From positions 434,001-498,000 of the forward strand of contig JAUJYN010000018.1 in NCBI GenBank assembly GCA_030737835.1: DNA of 64,000 nucleotides, read 5' to 3'. Under the pieces are notes generated by a model, which searched no databases, was not told where the DNA came from, and saw nothing but the letters and a program-made list of their open reading frames with translations. The DNA comes from Acorus gramineus (lineage: Eukaryota; Streptophyta; Magnoliopsida; Acorales; Acoraceae). Below are positions 11,590 through 23,280 of the stretch, one piece after another (the stretch's first letter is position 1; every line of letters starts with the position of its first letter). A program made the position numbers and the translations under genes.

Positions 11590-14500
11590 TGTTGTGCCTG
11601 TGTCATTTGGAGCGCTCTGATTGAAAATTTGGCTACATAATTTTTTTCTCTTAGAAGTTATGTATTTCCGATTTGGTATTTGGATTTGATTTTGTTAAAA
11701 TCCAAGATGAAGAGGTTTAAATATGATTTTATTATGAGATGCTCAGTTTTGAGTTAGCTTTCATACAAAAGTGGAATTAGATCAACTGGATTCCTGTAGT
11801 AAAAGTTATGGGTATTTTTCCAAGTATACCTCGGGGATGAAAAATTCTGGCAGCAGCCCTGTTCTATGTTTAGCTCTAATTTCGGAATAGCTGGAGAGAT
11901 TATTTGATCGTGGCATAAACATGACAGTTGTAGATAATCTTCTTGGCTTTCCAACGGAATTTGAATTGTGCAATTCGGAGCTATATTGAGGAAGTTATGG
12001 CTGTTCTAGTGAAGCATGTACAGAATTTCTAAGTCAGGGATGAAATGGTCATTTCCATCCCTCTTTAGATATTTTTTTGGGCAAAATATCTCTCTCTCTC
12101 CCTCCCATTCCCCACGTCTAACTCTCTAGGGTCTCTCTTTCTCTCTTTCAAAGCCCCCCCCCCCCCCCCTCCCCAAGTGTTTGTGATATTTCCTCAAAGA
12201 GAAGGAGATGGTGCAAGTGCATGACTAGGTTTGTGCATGTGTGGTAGTTGTTGATCTCCTCTCTCTCAAGCACCTTTTCATGGACTTTTCCACCCCCCTA
12301 ATTTTCAGCCAAGAAGGAGCCTGAGGAGAGGCTGAAGAGGTGGTGGTGGTGGTGGTGGTGGAAGAGGTGGTCGTGGGCGCGTCGAGAGCCCCGCATCTCC
12401 CCCTTTCCCTTTCCCTCTTTTGGTAAGTCCTCTTCCCCTTCTTTTTGATTTTTAAGGTTGTTGGGATGGTTGGGGAGGTCATGCATGCTATGCATATGGG
12501 TTAGGGTGTGTGTGAGGGGTTTGGGAGGGTTAAAAAGAGGTTAGGAGAGGCTAGGCGCGCGTTGGGGGCAGGCGGGCGTTGGTAGGCGCAGGCGGGCGCG
12601 CAGACACGCGCAAGCACGTGCGCTCTAGCGCGCGGGTGCGCGCGGGTGCTGGCGCGAGCGGGGGTGCACGCAGGAGTGTGCGTTGGCGCGCGAGAGCATG
12701 CGCGCGCGCAGGGTAGTGTGCCTGGGCATGCGCATGGGCGTGGGGCTGGGGGCCAGTGTGCGTGCGCGCGTGCGTGCGCGTGCTGGGGCATGCGCGGGGT
12801 TCTGCACGGGCACGCACTGCGCGCGAGGGCTCGCGGGCTGGACGCGCAGTGCGCGGGGGCGTGCGCGGCAGCCCGTCTGGGCGCGCGGGCAGGCGCGCGG
12901 CAGTGCGCCAAGGGTGCTGGGGCGCGTGCGTGCGTATGCGTGGGTGCGCGTGCGGGGGGCCATGCTTGTGGTTGCTCGAGGGTTCGGGTGGGTGTCGGGG
13001 CATTCGGACTCGCGTGCGTACGTGCGTGCTCGCATGCGTGCGAGTCCGTATGCATGCTTGTCCGAGTATTTGGTAGTTCTAATGATTTTTAAATGTAAAT
13101 TGTGTTGTTACTCACCAAAATTGATGCCCCTACCTTGCATATCTCGTCGGATGGGATGCGCGAGGTCCTAGGTTGTAAGGTGAGTGGTTCGATTCCAATC
13201 CCCCCCTCTCTAGGGATGCGCTCAACGCGAGTAGAAGCGCGTCGCGCATCGAAGGGGCACCCTAGCTATAATATGTAGAAACTATGTTAATGCATGTTTT
13301 ACTATGATGTAGCCATGCCATATTAGACATTGTATGCTAGGGATATACATCCATATATCATGTATAGAGGCCCATACATGTCTAGACACCATGTCCCATG
13401 CTTGAAAAGCCTTGATCTATGCATGTTTCCCATTTAGTTTAATTTAATTAAATCAAAATGAGATTATATTGGTAAGCATGCCTCAGAGAATATTATAACC
13501 TTGTTGTTATAATATATGTTTCCCCGCATCTTAGTTATGTGCCCTGGAGGAATTCTTGAGAATTCATGACATTAGTAGTGTTGGAAATCGTTGTCGACGG
13601 ATCCAAGAGGATCGTATCCGTGTGAGTAGGCTGTTTTCTCCCCTTCGTTGGAGCCGAGTAGGGACTCTCCGGCGTTGGGAAAGCTACCTTGACAGAGGGC
13701 TCCCATCTGTAGGTACCACCGATGCGTTGGAGGGTACTGATCGTGGGAGTATACCAGGTAGAGGCTACGCGAAGGAGAGGCTACTGGTGGACCAAGGGTG
13801 GAGAGCAGCCTATTCTGTCCCAAAAGGCCCATGTCACCACTAAAGGGTTAGGGTGAGGGTGGGTTGGGTCGGCGATGTTACGACCCACTAGCTTGTATAG
13901 TTACTCCCGTTTAGGGACTTTAATTATTTTAAGATTAATATGAGTTGTGTTGCATAGATTGTTGTTATGCCCGTGTTTTGATATCTCGATAAGTGATTAT
14001 CGAGAGTAGTTGTTTTTCATTGGGTTCGCTTTGCGAACATGGGATCGTTCTCCACTTCGTTGGATCCGATGTAAGAACTTCTCGGGATTACAGCTGTCCT
14101 GACAGAGGGCTCCCATCTGTAGGTACTACCGATGCATTCGGGAACGTACTGACCATGGGAGTATACCAGGTAGAGGCTACCCGGGGAAAGGGCTACCGGT
14201 GGACCAAGGGTGTAGAGCGGTGAGTTGAAGAGATCGAGTTGTAGCTGTCCTGACAGAGGGCTCCCATCCGTAGGTACCACCGATGCATTCGGGAGCGTAC
14301 TGATCGTGGGAGTATACCAGGTAGAGGCTACCCGGGGGAGGGTTAACAAATCATATTGGTGAGGGTGAGGATGAGGCGAAGACACATCGCCGCGTGACCC
14401 ATTCGTTGTTCGACCGTTCCCATAGTTGTTGGGTCCGGTCTCGTAATCGATGTTCAAGGACATCGTTGGGCAGTTATCTAGATGTAGATGATCCAGTAGT

Positions 14501-15142
14501 GTTGTGTAGACCAGTAATTCCGGGTCTCTTCGACCGACGGTATGGTCTCTCCCCAAAAGTCCCAAGAGTCTCCCTCCGGGTGTGAGTGTGAGAGTGAGGG
14601 TGAGGTTGGTCGCGCCGCCGCGTGACCCTGTTATCCATTGGGTTTCTACCCATGTCTTTCCTTGAAAGGAAAGTGTATATGTATTGAACTGTAGTATGGT
14701 GATTGGTTTTCAGCCACTCACTGAGCTTGTAGCTCACCCCTCGCATACTGTTTCTTTTCAGGGGCAGTGTTGTGCGTGGAGCTGGAGCTTTCCTGTGGCG
14801 TGGTCTTATGGGCGTGGAGCGTTCTTCCGGCAGATGACGAGTGCGAGGCTGTCAGTAGTCCTAGAGTCATTGTATGTATTGTAATTCGTGCGTGTGACAC
14901 AAGTTGTATTTTCTTTGGTCTAGACTTGGCTCTCACAAGACAGTGATTGTGTATTCGAGTCTGTAATAATGTTTTTGATTTACGGACATTGTTTATATAT
15001 TATGCTTCCGCTTTTCAGTCAGTTGTCATTATCTTGCTTTGCCACCTTGTGTATTGTTGTTGAAGTCTTTATTGACCTCAAGTATTGATAGCTGATATTT
15101 TATTATTGCCAGTCTCGGGGACGGCCGCCCTGGGGCGTGACA
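11590..15142 (+). mobile_element. Solo LTR O with perfect 5-bp TSD (AGAGG)
   Basis: The copy starts TGTTGTGCCTGTGTCATTTGG at 11,590 and ends GGGGCGTGACA at 15,142 (3,553 bp). It is flanked by AGAGG at 11,585-11,589 and AGAGG at 15,143-15,147. The host LTR N reads straight across when O is removed (GAGCAGAGG to TAACCCCTTG), so both ends are exact. No internal region is present, so it is a solo LTR left by recombination between two LTRs. Its U3 belongs to the subfamily shared with 31,056-32,816. The intron region (donor GT at 12,423) holds a CpG-rich block. The expected acceptor reads TTGCAT at 13,140 instead of TTGCAG. Confidence 0.9.
12543..13060. repeat. CpG-rich alternating purine-pyrimidine tract inside LTR O intron
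   Basis: About 500 bp is dominated by GCGCG, GTGCGC and GTGCGTGCG runs. Long frames on both strands (for example 184 codons on the minus strand) arise from Ala/Arg/Pro-biased composition and have no recognisable domain, so no gene is called. Similar CpG-rich blocks occupy the same LTR position in the copies at 31,056, 32,817, 39,971 and 60,375. Confidence 0.75.
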
Positions 15143-16404
15143 AGAGGTAACCCCTTGTGTCCGAGCGACACACCTGTGTAGGAGTACAATAGTATTCGAT
15201 ATCATCGATATGTGATTATTGAGCGTAGCCCATAGGGTTCGCTTTGCGAACATGGGGTGCTTCCTCCCGACATCGTCGTGCGTCGAAACACTCCAGCATC
15301 GAAGCTGTCCTGTTTGAGTGCCACCCGTTGTAGGTGCTACCGATGCGTATCGCGATACACGTCTGGCTGATATACCGATCGTGGAAGGCCGACAAGTAGA
15401 GGCTACGCGGGAGAGGGCTACCGGATGATATTGCGAGCGTGGAATCGTTCTCCCCTTCTTCGGATCTGCGTTGAAGCTACCCGACGTTAAAGCTGTCCTG
15501 ACATAGGGCTCCCACCTGTAGGTACTACCGATGCGTTCGGCAGACGTACTGATCATGCAGGTAGAGGCTACTCGGGAGAGGGGCTACCGGATGACGAAGG
15601 GTGTAGAGCAAAAGCTTTTCTTCCAACAGTCCTATGTCACCCTTAGGGTGAGGGTGAGGATGAGGTGAAGTCACGTCGCCGGGTGACCCATTCGTTTTCG
15701 TCCTTTCCCATAGTTGTTGGGTCCGGTTACGTATCAATGTTCAAGGACATCGTTGGGAAGTTATCTCGATGTAGATGATCTAGTAGTGTTGTGTAGACCA
15801 GTAATTCCGCGTCTCTTCGACCAACGGTATGGTCTCCCCCCAAGAGTCCCAAGAGTCTCCCTCCGGGAGTGAGGGTGAGGGTGAGGGTGAGGTTGGTCGC
15901 TCCGCCATGTGACCTTGTTATCCATTGCGTTCCACCCATGTTTTCCTTGAAAGGAAATAGCCTTAACATTTAACTGTTGTAATGGTGATTGGTTTCCAGC
16001 CACTCATTGAGCTTGTAGCTCACCCCTCGCATACTGTTTCTTTTTCAGGGGCAGTGTTGGGCGTGGAGCTGGAGCTTCCTGGTGGCGTGGTCTTATGTGC
16101 GTGGAACGTTCTGTCGGGCGGGTGGCGAGTACGAGGCTGTCAGGAGTCCTAGAGTCCTTTTATGTATTGTAAATCGTGTAGGTGGCACAGGTTGTATTTT
16201 ATTTGGACTAGACTTGGCTCTCACAGGACATTGATTGTGTATTCAAGTCTGTAATGATATTTTTGGTTTATAGATTTATTGATATTTTTATGCTTCTGCT
16301 TTCAGTTGAGTTATCAATTATCATTGCTTGCCAGCTTGTGTGTTATTTATTGGAGTCATTGTTTACCTCTTGAAATTGATAGCTGATACTTAATATATTG
16401 CCAG
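15143..16404 (+). mobile_element. LTR fragment N, 3' part
   Basis: This continues LTR N after the solo LTR insertion, starting with the second AGAGG copy. It contains the GGCTACTCGGGAGAGG block, a single copy of the 115-bp GACCAGTAATTCC module that is doubled in some other copies, the CTCACCCCTCGCATACTG tract and TTCAGGGGCAGTGTTGG. It stops about 14 bp into the expected terminal block (TTGCCAG), where minus-strand LTR P begins, so the canonical CA end is missing. Confidence 0.75.
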
Positions 16405-17336
16405 TTCTCACACCCCAGGGCGCCCGTCCTCGATACGTGGCAAATATAAATAATATCAGCAGTCCATACACGAGATAAATAAAAGACTCTACACAACATC
16501 AAAGGTAATAACGCAATTAACAAGGTAGCTGACATAATATATATACATATAACGGAAGCTTAAACGACCAAGTCTGTAATTCAAAGACATATTACATACC
16601 AGAATACATAATCAACTGTCATGTGAGAGCCAATATAAAACAAAGACATCAACATACAAGTACTGTGCCCAAGCACGAGTAATAATACATACAAGGAAAA
16701 GGGGGAATGCTGATGGCCTCTCACTCACAAGACCCAAAATGCGAACGCTGCTCTGCTACTGGTGCTACGCCTCGGGGAGCTCCTCCTTCTGATCCAACTC
16801 AGCGACAACTAGAGGAAAAAGTATGCGAGGGGTGAGCCACACGCTCAGTGAATGGTACAATCCATGCAACACAACTCATGTTAACCTTTAAAATCATTAT
16901 AATCCTTAAGATGGGAGTAACTGGACAATTTTGGTTGGTCGTAGCAACGCCGAACGACCACACCCTCACCCTTTAGAGGTGACATAGGACTTTTGGGAGA
17001 GATTAGACTGCTCTACACCCTTGGTCCACCGGTAGCCTTTTCCCCGGGTAGCCTACTCCCACGATCAGTGCGTCCCCGAACGCGTCGGTAGTACATTCGG
17101 ATGGGAGCCCTCTGCCAGGATAGCTTTTCCAACGTCGGATAGTTCCTACACAGATCCAACGAAGGGGAGAAAACAATCTACACTCGCGGATACGATCCTC
17201 TTGGATCCGTCGACACCGGTTACTAAACACCGATAAGGTAACGAATTCTCAAGAATTCTCTCCAGGGCGCATAACTTAGATGCGGAGAAAAACATATTAT
17301 TCATAGTGACAATTGCAAAGTATGACCCCCATAAGT
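16405..17336 (-). mobile_element. LTR fragment P, minus strand (subfamily of element K)
   Basis: The left end TCACACCCCAGGGCGCCCGTCC is the reverse complement of the LTR 3' terminus. The body matches the K LTR (63,100-63,550): its complement contains GAGGAGCTCCCCGAGG and a GCGAGGGGTGAGCCACACGCTCAGTGAATGG tract at 16,826-16,856. It lacks the GTGGAGCTGGAGC block of the other subfamilies. It is interrupted at 17,336 by LTR Q. Confidence 0.7.
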
Positions 17337-18478
17337 TGTCAAGCCCCACGGCGGCCGTCCCCGAGACGTGGCAATAATGAAATATCAGCTATCAATACTT
17401 GAGATCAATAAAGACTCCAACAACAACACACAAGGTGGCAAAGCAAAGATAATGATAACTGACTAAAAAGCGGAAGCATAATATATAAACAATGTCTGTA
17501 AACCAAAAACATTATTACAGACTCGAATACACAATCACTATCCTGTGAGAGCCAAGTCTAGTCCAAATAAAATACAACCTGTGCCACATGCACGATTTAC
17601 AATACATAAAATGTCTCTAGGACTGCTGACAGCCTCGCACTCGCCACCCACCGGAAGAACGCTCCACACCCATAAGACCACGCCACAGGGAAGCTCCAGC
17701 TCCATGCCCAACACTACCTCTGAAAAGAAATAGTAAGCGAGGGGTGAGCGACAAGCTCAGTGAGTGGCTGGAAACCAATCACCATTACAACAGTTCAATG
17801 CTAACACAATTTCCTTTTAAGGAAAAACATGGATAGAAACCCAATGGATAACAAGGTCACGCGGCGGCGCGACCAACCTCACCCTCACCCTCACTCCCAA
17901 AGGAAGACTCTTGGGACTTTTGGGGAGAGACCATACCGTTGGTCGAAGAGACGCGGAATTACTGGTCCACACAACACTACTGGATCACCAACCTCACCCT
18001 CACCCTCACTCCCGGAGGGAGACTCTTGGGTTTCTTGGGGAGAGACCATACCGTTGGTCGACGAGACCTGGAATTACTGGTCTACACAACACTACTGGAT
18101 CATCTACATCGAGATAACTGCCCAACGATGTCTTTGAACATCGATACGCAACCGGACCCAACAACTATGGGAACGAACGAACCACGAATGGGTCACGCGG
18201 CGACGTGTCTTCACCTCATCCTCACCCTCACCCTTTATAGGTGACATAGGACTTTTGGAGAGATTAGACTCCTCTACACCCTTGGTCCACCGGTAGCCCT
18301 TTCCCCGGGTAGTCACTACCTGGTATACTCCCACGATCAGTACGCTTCCAAACGCCTCAGTGGTACCTACGGATGGGAGCCCTCTGTCAGGACAGCTTTT
18401 CCAACGCCGGGAAGTTCCTACATCGGATCCAACGAAGGGGAGAACGATTCCACACTCACAATATCATTCGTTAGCCCT
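17337..18478 (-). mobile_element. LTR fragment Q, minus strand, truncated by rearrangement
   Basis: It starts TGTCAAGCCCCACGGCGG at 17,337, the reverse complement of the LTR terminus, with TAAGT to its left as a candidate TSD. The 115-bp module (ACCATACCGTTGGTCG...GACCAACC) is present twice between 17,870 and 18,106, which marks the same subfamily as element A. The copy ends abruptly at TCGTTAGCCC near 18,478, where a plus-strand LTR begins. The 5' two thirds of the LTR are missing. Confidence 0.75.
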
Positions 18479-20413
18479 TCTCTCTCTCTCTCTCCCTCTT
18501 TGCTCGAACTTAGTAAGTAGATGTGGTTCCCACTTGACTCAGGTTCGCTCGAGGATTATTGGCTTGTGCCTGTTGGTGTGCGAGATTGCGCTTAACCCTC
18601 CCCTTTTTAAGTTGGTGATATCCAACGCATGTTAAGTTATACTTTGTGTGCTTGTATGATTAATGTGCCCTCATATGCGTGTGTAGTTAGGCCATGCCTT
18701 GTATGTATGTTGCGTGATGTGTTGTTTATGCCATATATTCATGTTAGGGAGAACCCCTATAGTTGATCATATGTTATTGTGCATGTGGATCATGTTCCTT
18801 CTGCGATAGAATTCTCCTATGATAATTATGTGCATGTTGGACTAATTGGGCCTATCTATAATAGGTGTGGGTATGACCAGCTAACAGGTTAGGTTGTACC
18901 TTATTAGTTAAAGCGCAAGCGATGTAATCGCCACCTTGCATTCGAGTGATGCACTCAATGGAATTCAGGAGAATTCATTGTTGTATCGGTTTTGTTAAAC
19001 CGGTGGTTATGAAATTAAGCTAAGCCTTACCTATGCTAGGCGCATGTATGAACTACCTATTGGGTTATGCCCTTGGATTATTTATGTGCGAGAGCAGAGG
19101 TAACTCCTCGCGTCCGAACGACGCATCTGCGTGGGAGTTCAAGCGTATTCGATATCCTCGGTATATAACTATCGAGAGTAGTCAACCTATGTGGTTTGCA
19201 TTATGAGCATGGAATCGTTCTCCCCTTCATTGGATCCGCATTGAAGCTGCCCGGCGTTGAAGCTGTACTTACAGAGGACTCCCACCTGTAGGTACTACCG
19301 ATGCGTTCGGCAGATGTATTGATCATGGGAGTATACTAGGTAGAGGCTACTTGGGAGAGGGCTTCCAGATGACGAAGGGTGTAGAGCAAATGGATTTATC
19401 TTAAAAGTCCCTAGAATCAAGCCTCCGAGGGCTAGGGTGAGGATGAGTTGGGAGTCACGTGGTTACGTGACTCTTATACCCGTCGAGTATATTCCAGGTA
19501 AGTTGTGCCTAACGTTTTGAGGTATCGTAGTGGCATCTCAACCTCGTAGCAGAGGGACTGGTTGTATTATGTTATCTAGTAACACCAGATGTTATGTTTA
19601 ACTATCGTTTTCTCCCCGGGTGTCCCAGGAGTTTCCCTTAAGGGGCGGGGGTAGGGGTGAGGTGAAGTCACGTCGCTACATGACCCATTCGCTTGTTCGT
19701 CCGTTCCCATAGTTGTTGGGTCCGGTTATGTATCGATGTTGAGAGCCATCGGTGGCCAGTTATCTCTATGTAGATAATCCAGTAGTGTTGTGTGGACCAG
19801 TAATTCCACGTCTCTTTGACAAATGGTATGGTCTCTCCCCAAGAGTCCCAAGAGTCTCCCTCGAGTGAGGGTGAGGTTGGTCGTGCCGCCGCGTGACCTT
19901 GTTATCCATTGGGTTCCCACACATGTTTTCCTTGAAAGGAAATTGCCTTAACATTAAATTGCTGTAATGGTGTTTGGTTTCCAGCCACTCACTGAGCTTG
20001 TATCTCACCCCTCGCGTACTGTTTCTTTTATAGGGGCGGTGTTGGGCGTGGAGCTGGAGCTTCCCTGTGGCGTGGTCTTCCGTGCATGGAGCGTTCCGTC
20101 CGGCGGTTGGCGAGTGCAAAGCTATCAGTAGTCCTAGAGTCATGTGTTTGTTAATCGTGCATGTTGCACATGATGTATTTTATTGGACTAGACTTGGCTC
20201 TCACAAGATAGTGATTGTGTATTCGAGTCTTTAATAATGTTTTGGTTTACAGACTTATTGATATTTTTATGCTTCCGCTTTTTAGTTAGCTATCACTTCT
20301 CTTTGCTTTGCCACCTCATATGTTGTATGTTGGAGTTATTGTTGACCTCAGGTATTGATAGTTGAATTATTTATATTGCCACGTCTCAGGGATAGCCGCC
20401 CTGGGGCGTGACA
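18479..20413 (+). mobile_element. LTR fragment R, plus strand, 5' truncated
   Basis: It begins inside the LTR at the pyrimidine tract before GAACTTAGTAAGTAGATG and ends with GGGGCGTGACA at 20,413. It contains one copy each of the GCTTGAGG...TCAACCTCG module (about 19,510) and the GACCAGTAATTCC module (about 19,795). No PBS follows, so it is a solo or 3' LTR. The left edge is the fusion with LTR Q. Confidence 0.75.
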
Positions 20414-20964
20414 CTAAGGTGCTCGACAGCTCCTCGGGTGGATTCAGGGGTTGGTGTGATTGCCACCTGCTTTCTTAAAAAATCAGGAAAAGTTTGGTTA
20501 TGCTGTTGATCACCTTCGTAGGGGTAGATTGTGGATTCTCTGCTCTAAGACACAACCAGCCATACACATAGGAGAAAACGAGGAATCCTTTTCTGCTTCC
20601 GGGACTTGACAAAGGGAGGTTCACAAAGACAGGGTGGGAATGGGGGTTGGCTAGTAGAGTTTAGCCACCTGAAGGGGGACGGCTGGTGTGTAGTGGCCGC
20701 CTGGGACCTGGCTTTGTTTGGGCGGGGCCTGGGTAGGGTTTGGTTTGGGTTTTTACTGAAGTTAAACAAAGTTTAACCAGAGTTTTGGAGAGGGTTTTTT
20801 GGAGAGTGGATTTTGGTGGGAAATAGATTTCTTCCTCTCAAAATAGGACTCTCTATCTCTCTCAAGTAATGGGTGTGGGGTGTGTTGTGATGGTTGTGGG
20901 TTTGAAAGTGTATTTTTGATTGAATTCTTAATTGGTGATGATTTGAAGAAGTGCTTGGACCCCC

Positions 20965-20973
20965 CTATTTATA
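20965..20973 (-). promoter_or_regulatory. TATA box of LTR copy S1
   Basis: The minus strand reads TATAAATAG, identical to the TATA box of the inverted sister copy at 24,651. It lies downstream of the hairpin cluster. Promoter activity is inferred from this conservation. Confidence 0.55.
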
Positions 20974-21123
20974 GTAAAAATGGGGCAGGGTAATGTCCAC
21001 TGGACAATAGATCAAATTGGATACAAGGGTGTTTGATTTGACCCTCATTAGATCTTTTGTGTTTCTGACAATCTCCAGGAACACAAAAGATCTAATGAGG
21101 GACAGGGTAATGTCCACTGGACA

Positions 21124-21400
21124 ATGAGGGGCGGCTAGTACAAACTTGCAGCCTGGTCAGGGGCGGCTACTCTCAAGATGCTGCCCCTATGATGACCTGC
21201 CAAACGTCCAATCTCTGACAAGCGATGGCTTGAGGCGGTTACTAGGAGTAAGCTGTCAGAGAAGGGGCGGCCAAATAGAAGAAACTGCAGCAATCATCAG
21301 CATTTAATGCTAAATTTATGTCCCATCTTTGGGAAGCGGTTGGGGGACGGCAAGTTATACTAGCCGTCCAAGGAGGGGCGACTACTTTAAAGTAGCCACA
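21124..21400 (-). repeat. GGCGGCTA hairpin cluster of copy S1
   Basis: It contains GGGGCGGCTA twice, GACGGCAAGTTATACTAGCCGTC and a larger hairpin with a perfect 8-bp stem TCTCTGAC...GTCAGAGA (about 21,211-21,262). The sister copy (24,256-24,545) has the same order inverted, and its large stem is also perfect. Confidence 0.65.
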
Positions 21401-21561
21401 CTGTTTCTGCCCCCTTAAATTTTTCTAAGTGTTTGGGGCCACGGTTTCCCCTTCCGGTTTCTTTTCTTGATGTATTTTCTCTTTAGGTTTCAAATGTAGT
21501 CATTTCTAAATATTACTTGAAGTATTTTCATTTCTTTGGACGTTCAAAATTGGGGTATCTA

Positions 21562-21972
21562 TATTGATGACTGGTATATCTCCCACATTCATCGGGAATG
21601 AAATGTTCCGGCCGATCTCCTAGCCTCTCATCGTTCCACAAGAGGGGAAACTCTTATCCATCCATAGGATATCTGGCAAGAACTTGTGGCTGCGGTAGAC
21701 CGGGACAAGTCTGGATACCCTTTTGTTTGCAAAAGGCATAAGGACTAGATATTTTTGCATTTTCTTAAGGACTAGATATTTTTAGCATGTTCCTATACTG
21801 GATGTATGGAGAGGAATTCGTAATCCAAAGGGATGCAGTTCGACCCATTCATTCTTCCCTCCTTTGAATTAATGACCCACTCTTAGCATTCCTTTTTGTA
21901 AAGTTCATGAACCTTCTTGTAAAGTTTTTCTTCGTATAGCAATACAAATTTGATTACCAAAAAAAAAAATGG
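21562..21972 (+). mobile_element. LINE 3' end: RNase H-like C-terminus, 3' UTR and poly(A)
   Basis: A frame from about 21,567 reads WYISHIHRE, then PADLLASHRS, the signature of the RNase H-like C-terminus of plant L1-type LINE ORF2 proteins. An in-frame TGA sits after HRE and a TAG after LIHP, so it is dead. A 3' UTR follows, ending in an 11-base A run at 21,960-21,970. The copy is 5' truncated, as is usual for LINEs, and abuts the start of LTR copy S1. Direction is fixed by the poly(A). Confidence 0.7.
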
Positions 21973-22684
21973 ATAAAACCTATTAACAATCAAATCAACG
22001 TTTAACAGTGTATAAATGGAGGATAACAATGTATGTGTAAAAAGCCTAGAACTGACTCACAATCACAGTAAACGCAAGAAGGATATCAATGAACACCAAA
22101 AGCAAGAAACGAAAATAATGTCAACAAAATCTTGATTTATAAGGTAAAGATGAACCCCCATGTACACCAAAACCTAGTGTGGTGGATGGATTTCGGTCCT
22201 CCTCCATTGGGACGGATCCTCTAAGTGATCCGGGCTTTGGTTGTGGGATCCGAGAAGTGTGTGTAGCTTCCCTTTTTGGTTGGCGAGGTTCCACCGGCGA
22301 GTCTTCTAGCTTCGTCTCTTGCTTCGGCCACCTGCAACTCACACCCGTGTGGCGCTGGCTAACGCCCCTCTGACGCTCAAGTCAGTGATCACAATTTTGG
22401 CGAAAGCCTACTCAAGCCAAGAGAGTTCGTGCGAGAGGAGTACGAGTGTGTGTTTTTGTGTACCTCAAGTCAGTCCCCTTTTGTACCCGAAGAGGGCGCG
22501 CAGTCCTCGCTCCTGGGAGTGAGGTTAACATGAATGCGGATGAAATTCTATCACATAGTTACAACTCCCACCACAATTACTCTACTACAAGCATGCTTAT
22601 TAAACACACGTTCTATACACTTTTAATATATATAAAGACATATATGGAAATAAAGATTAGACAAAGGAAAAAAGGAGGAATACC
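21973..22684. other. Uncharacterised spacer with LTR-like phrases
   Basis: No domain is recognised. The stretch 22,300-22,530 contains phrases seen in plant LTR or leader sequences (GACGCTCAAGTCAGTGATCAC, GGTTCCACCGGCGAG). Frames here are short and not conserved elsewhere in the window. It may be leader or intron sequence of the minus-strand remnant to the right. Confidence 0.35.
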
Positions 22685-23280
22685 ATGGCTCGTGTAGCTC
22701 CGAGAGTCTCCACCTCAGCCTCGTCGGGATCGTCCATCCCATCATCATCTTCGCCTCCCTCCTCCTCAACTTCGGCCTCCGCGGCCAACATCACTAAACC
22801 CGGCCTTTGTTGCCCTAACATCCTCAAACCTGGCCTCCGCGGCCCCGACATCAACCCTACACTCAAAGTCACCCATGACCCCTCTCTCCTCCTCTGCCCT
22901 GACCTTTGTGGCCTCCCTATCCAACATCCCCACGATAGCATCCAATGATGCCCTCACCTCCTCACTAACCTCCTCAGCCCCTACTTCTCCTCCTGCACCT
23001 TCGGCCGACCCTTCAGCCTCCAAAACCACGCCCTCAGCCACCACTGGTCGATCACCACACTTCCTTTTACACAGATACCCAATCATATCCTTTGGGACAG
23101 CCCCCGAGGATGCACCTCCGACCTCACCCGATGGCATCTCCACCGTTTGGGTCATCTCTCGCACGACCCCCTTTCCGCCCCATCGCTCTCCAATGAGCCA
23201 AACCCCGAGACAGCTCCCCTCTGCTCTCGAGACGACCTAAGGCGCTTCATCATCAAAGCCGTCTTCTTCCCCTTCGTCAC
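22685..23280 (-). pseudogene. Minus-strand acidic coding remnant, unknown function
   Basis: Reading leftwards from about 23,275, a frame starting VTKGKKTALMMKRL precedes a stop. A second frame (23,164 to 22,766) reads VEMPSGEVGGASSG, MIGYLCKRKCGDRP and a Glu/Ala-rich helix-like stretch. A third frame ends EEEGGEDDDGMDD and AEVETLGATRAM, immediately before a possible splice donor (ATG|GTATTCC at 22,684). The order is coherent: basic start, central helix, acidic end, donor. Two frameshifts and a stop break it. It lies 200 bp downstream of a minus-strand TATA-like site and of GCC-box hairpins, so it may be the first exon of a retroelement-carried protein. No known family is recognised. Confidence 0.4.

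Larger units (their letters stand above)
20414..21561 (-). mobile_element. GCC-box LTR family, copy S1 (minus strand)
   Basis: Read on the minus strand this begins TAGATACCCCAATTTTGAACG at 21,561. It carries GGCGGCTA-type hairpins between 21,124 and 21,400, a TATA box (CTATTTATA on plus, 20,965-20,973) and then a leader rich in GAGAGA. The segment 20,770-21,561 is an inverted copy of 24,110-24,850. The leftmost part (20,414-20,770) has further weak hairpins (TTGGCTAGTAGAGTTTAGCC) and the phrase GAGGAGCTGTCGAGCACC on the minus strand. Identification as an LTR rests on the start, the TATA position and the length. No TSD was found. Confidence 0.6.

Noticed and set aside
12501..13171. Open frames of up to 184 codons in the CpG-rich block of LTR O
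   Set aside because: Frames overlap on both strands, consist of Ala/Arg/Pro/His runs and lie within a solo LTR. They are composition artefacts.
14350..14610. GGTGAGGGTGAGG tracts resembling telomeric repeat
   Set aside because: The unit is GGTGAG, not the plant telomere TTTAGGG, and it is part of each LTR copy.
17829..18244. Recurrent frames reading GRDHTVGRRD or TLGTFGERPYRWSKR in many LTR copies
   Set aside because: They come from the 115-bp LTR module and are antisense to the LTR. Several phases are open and no start or codon bias is shared.
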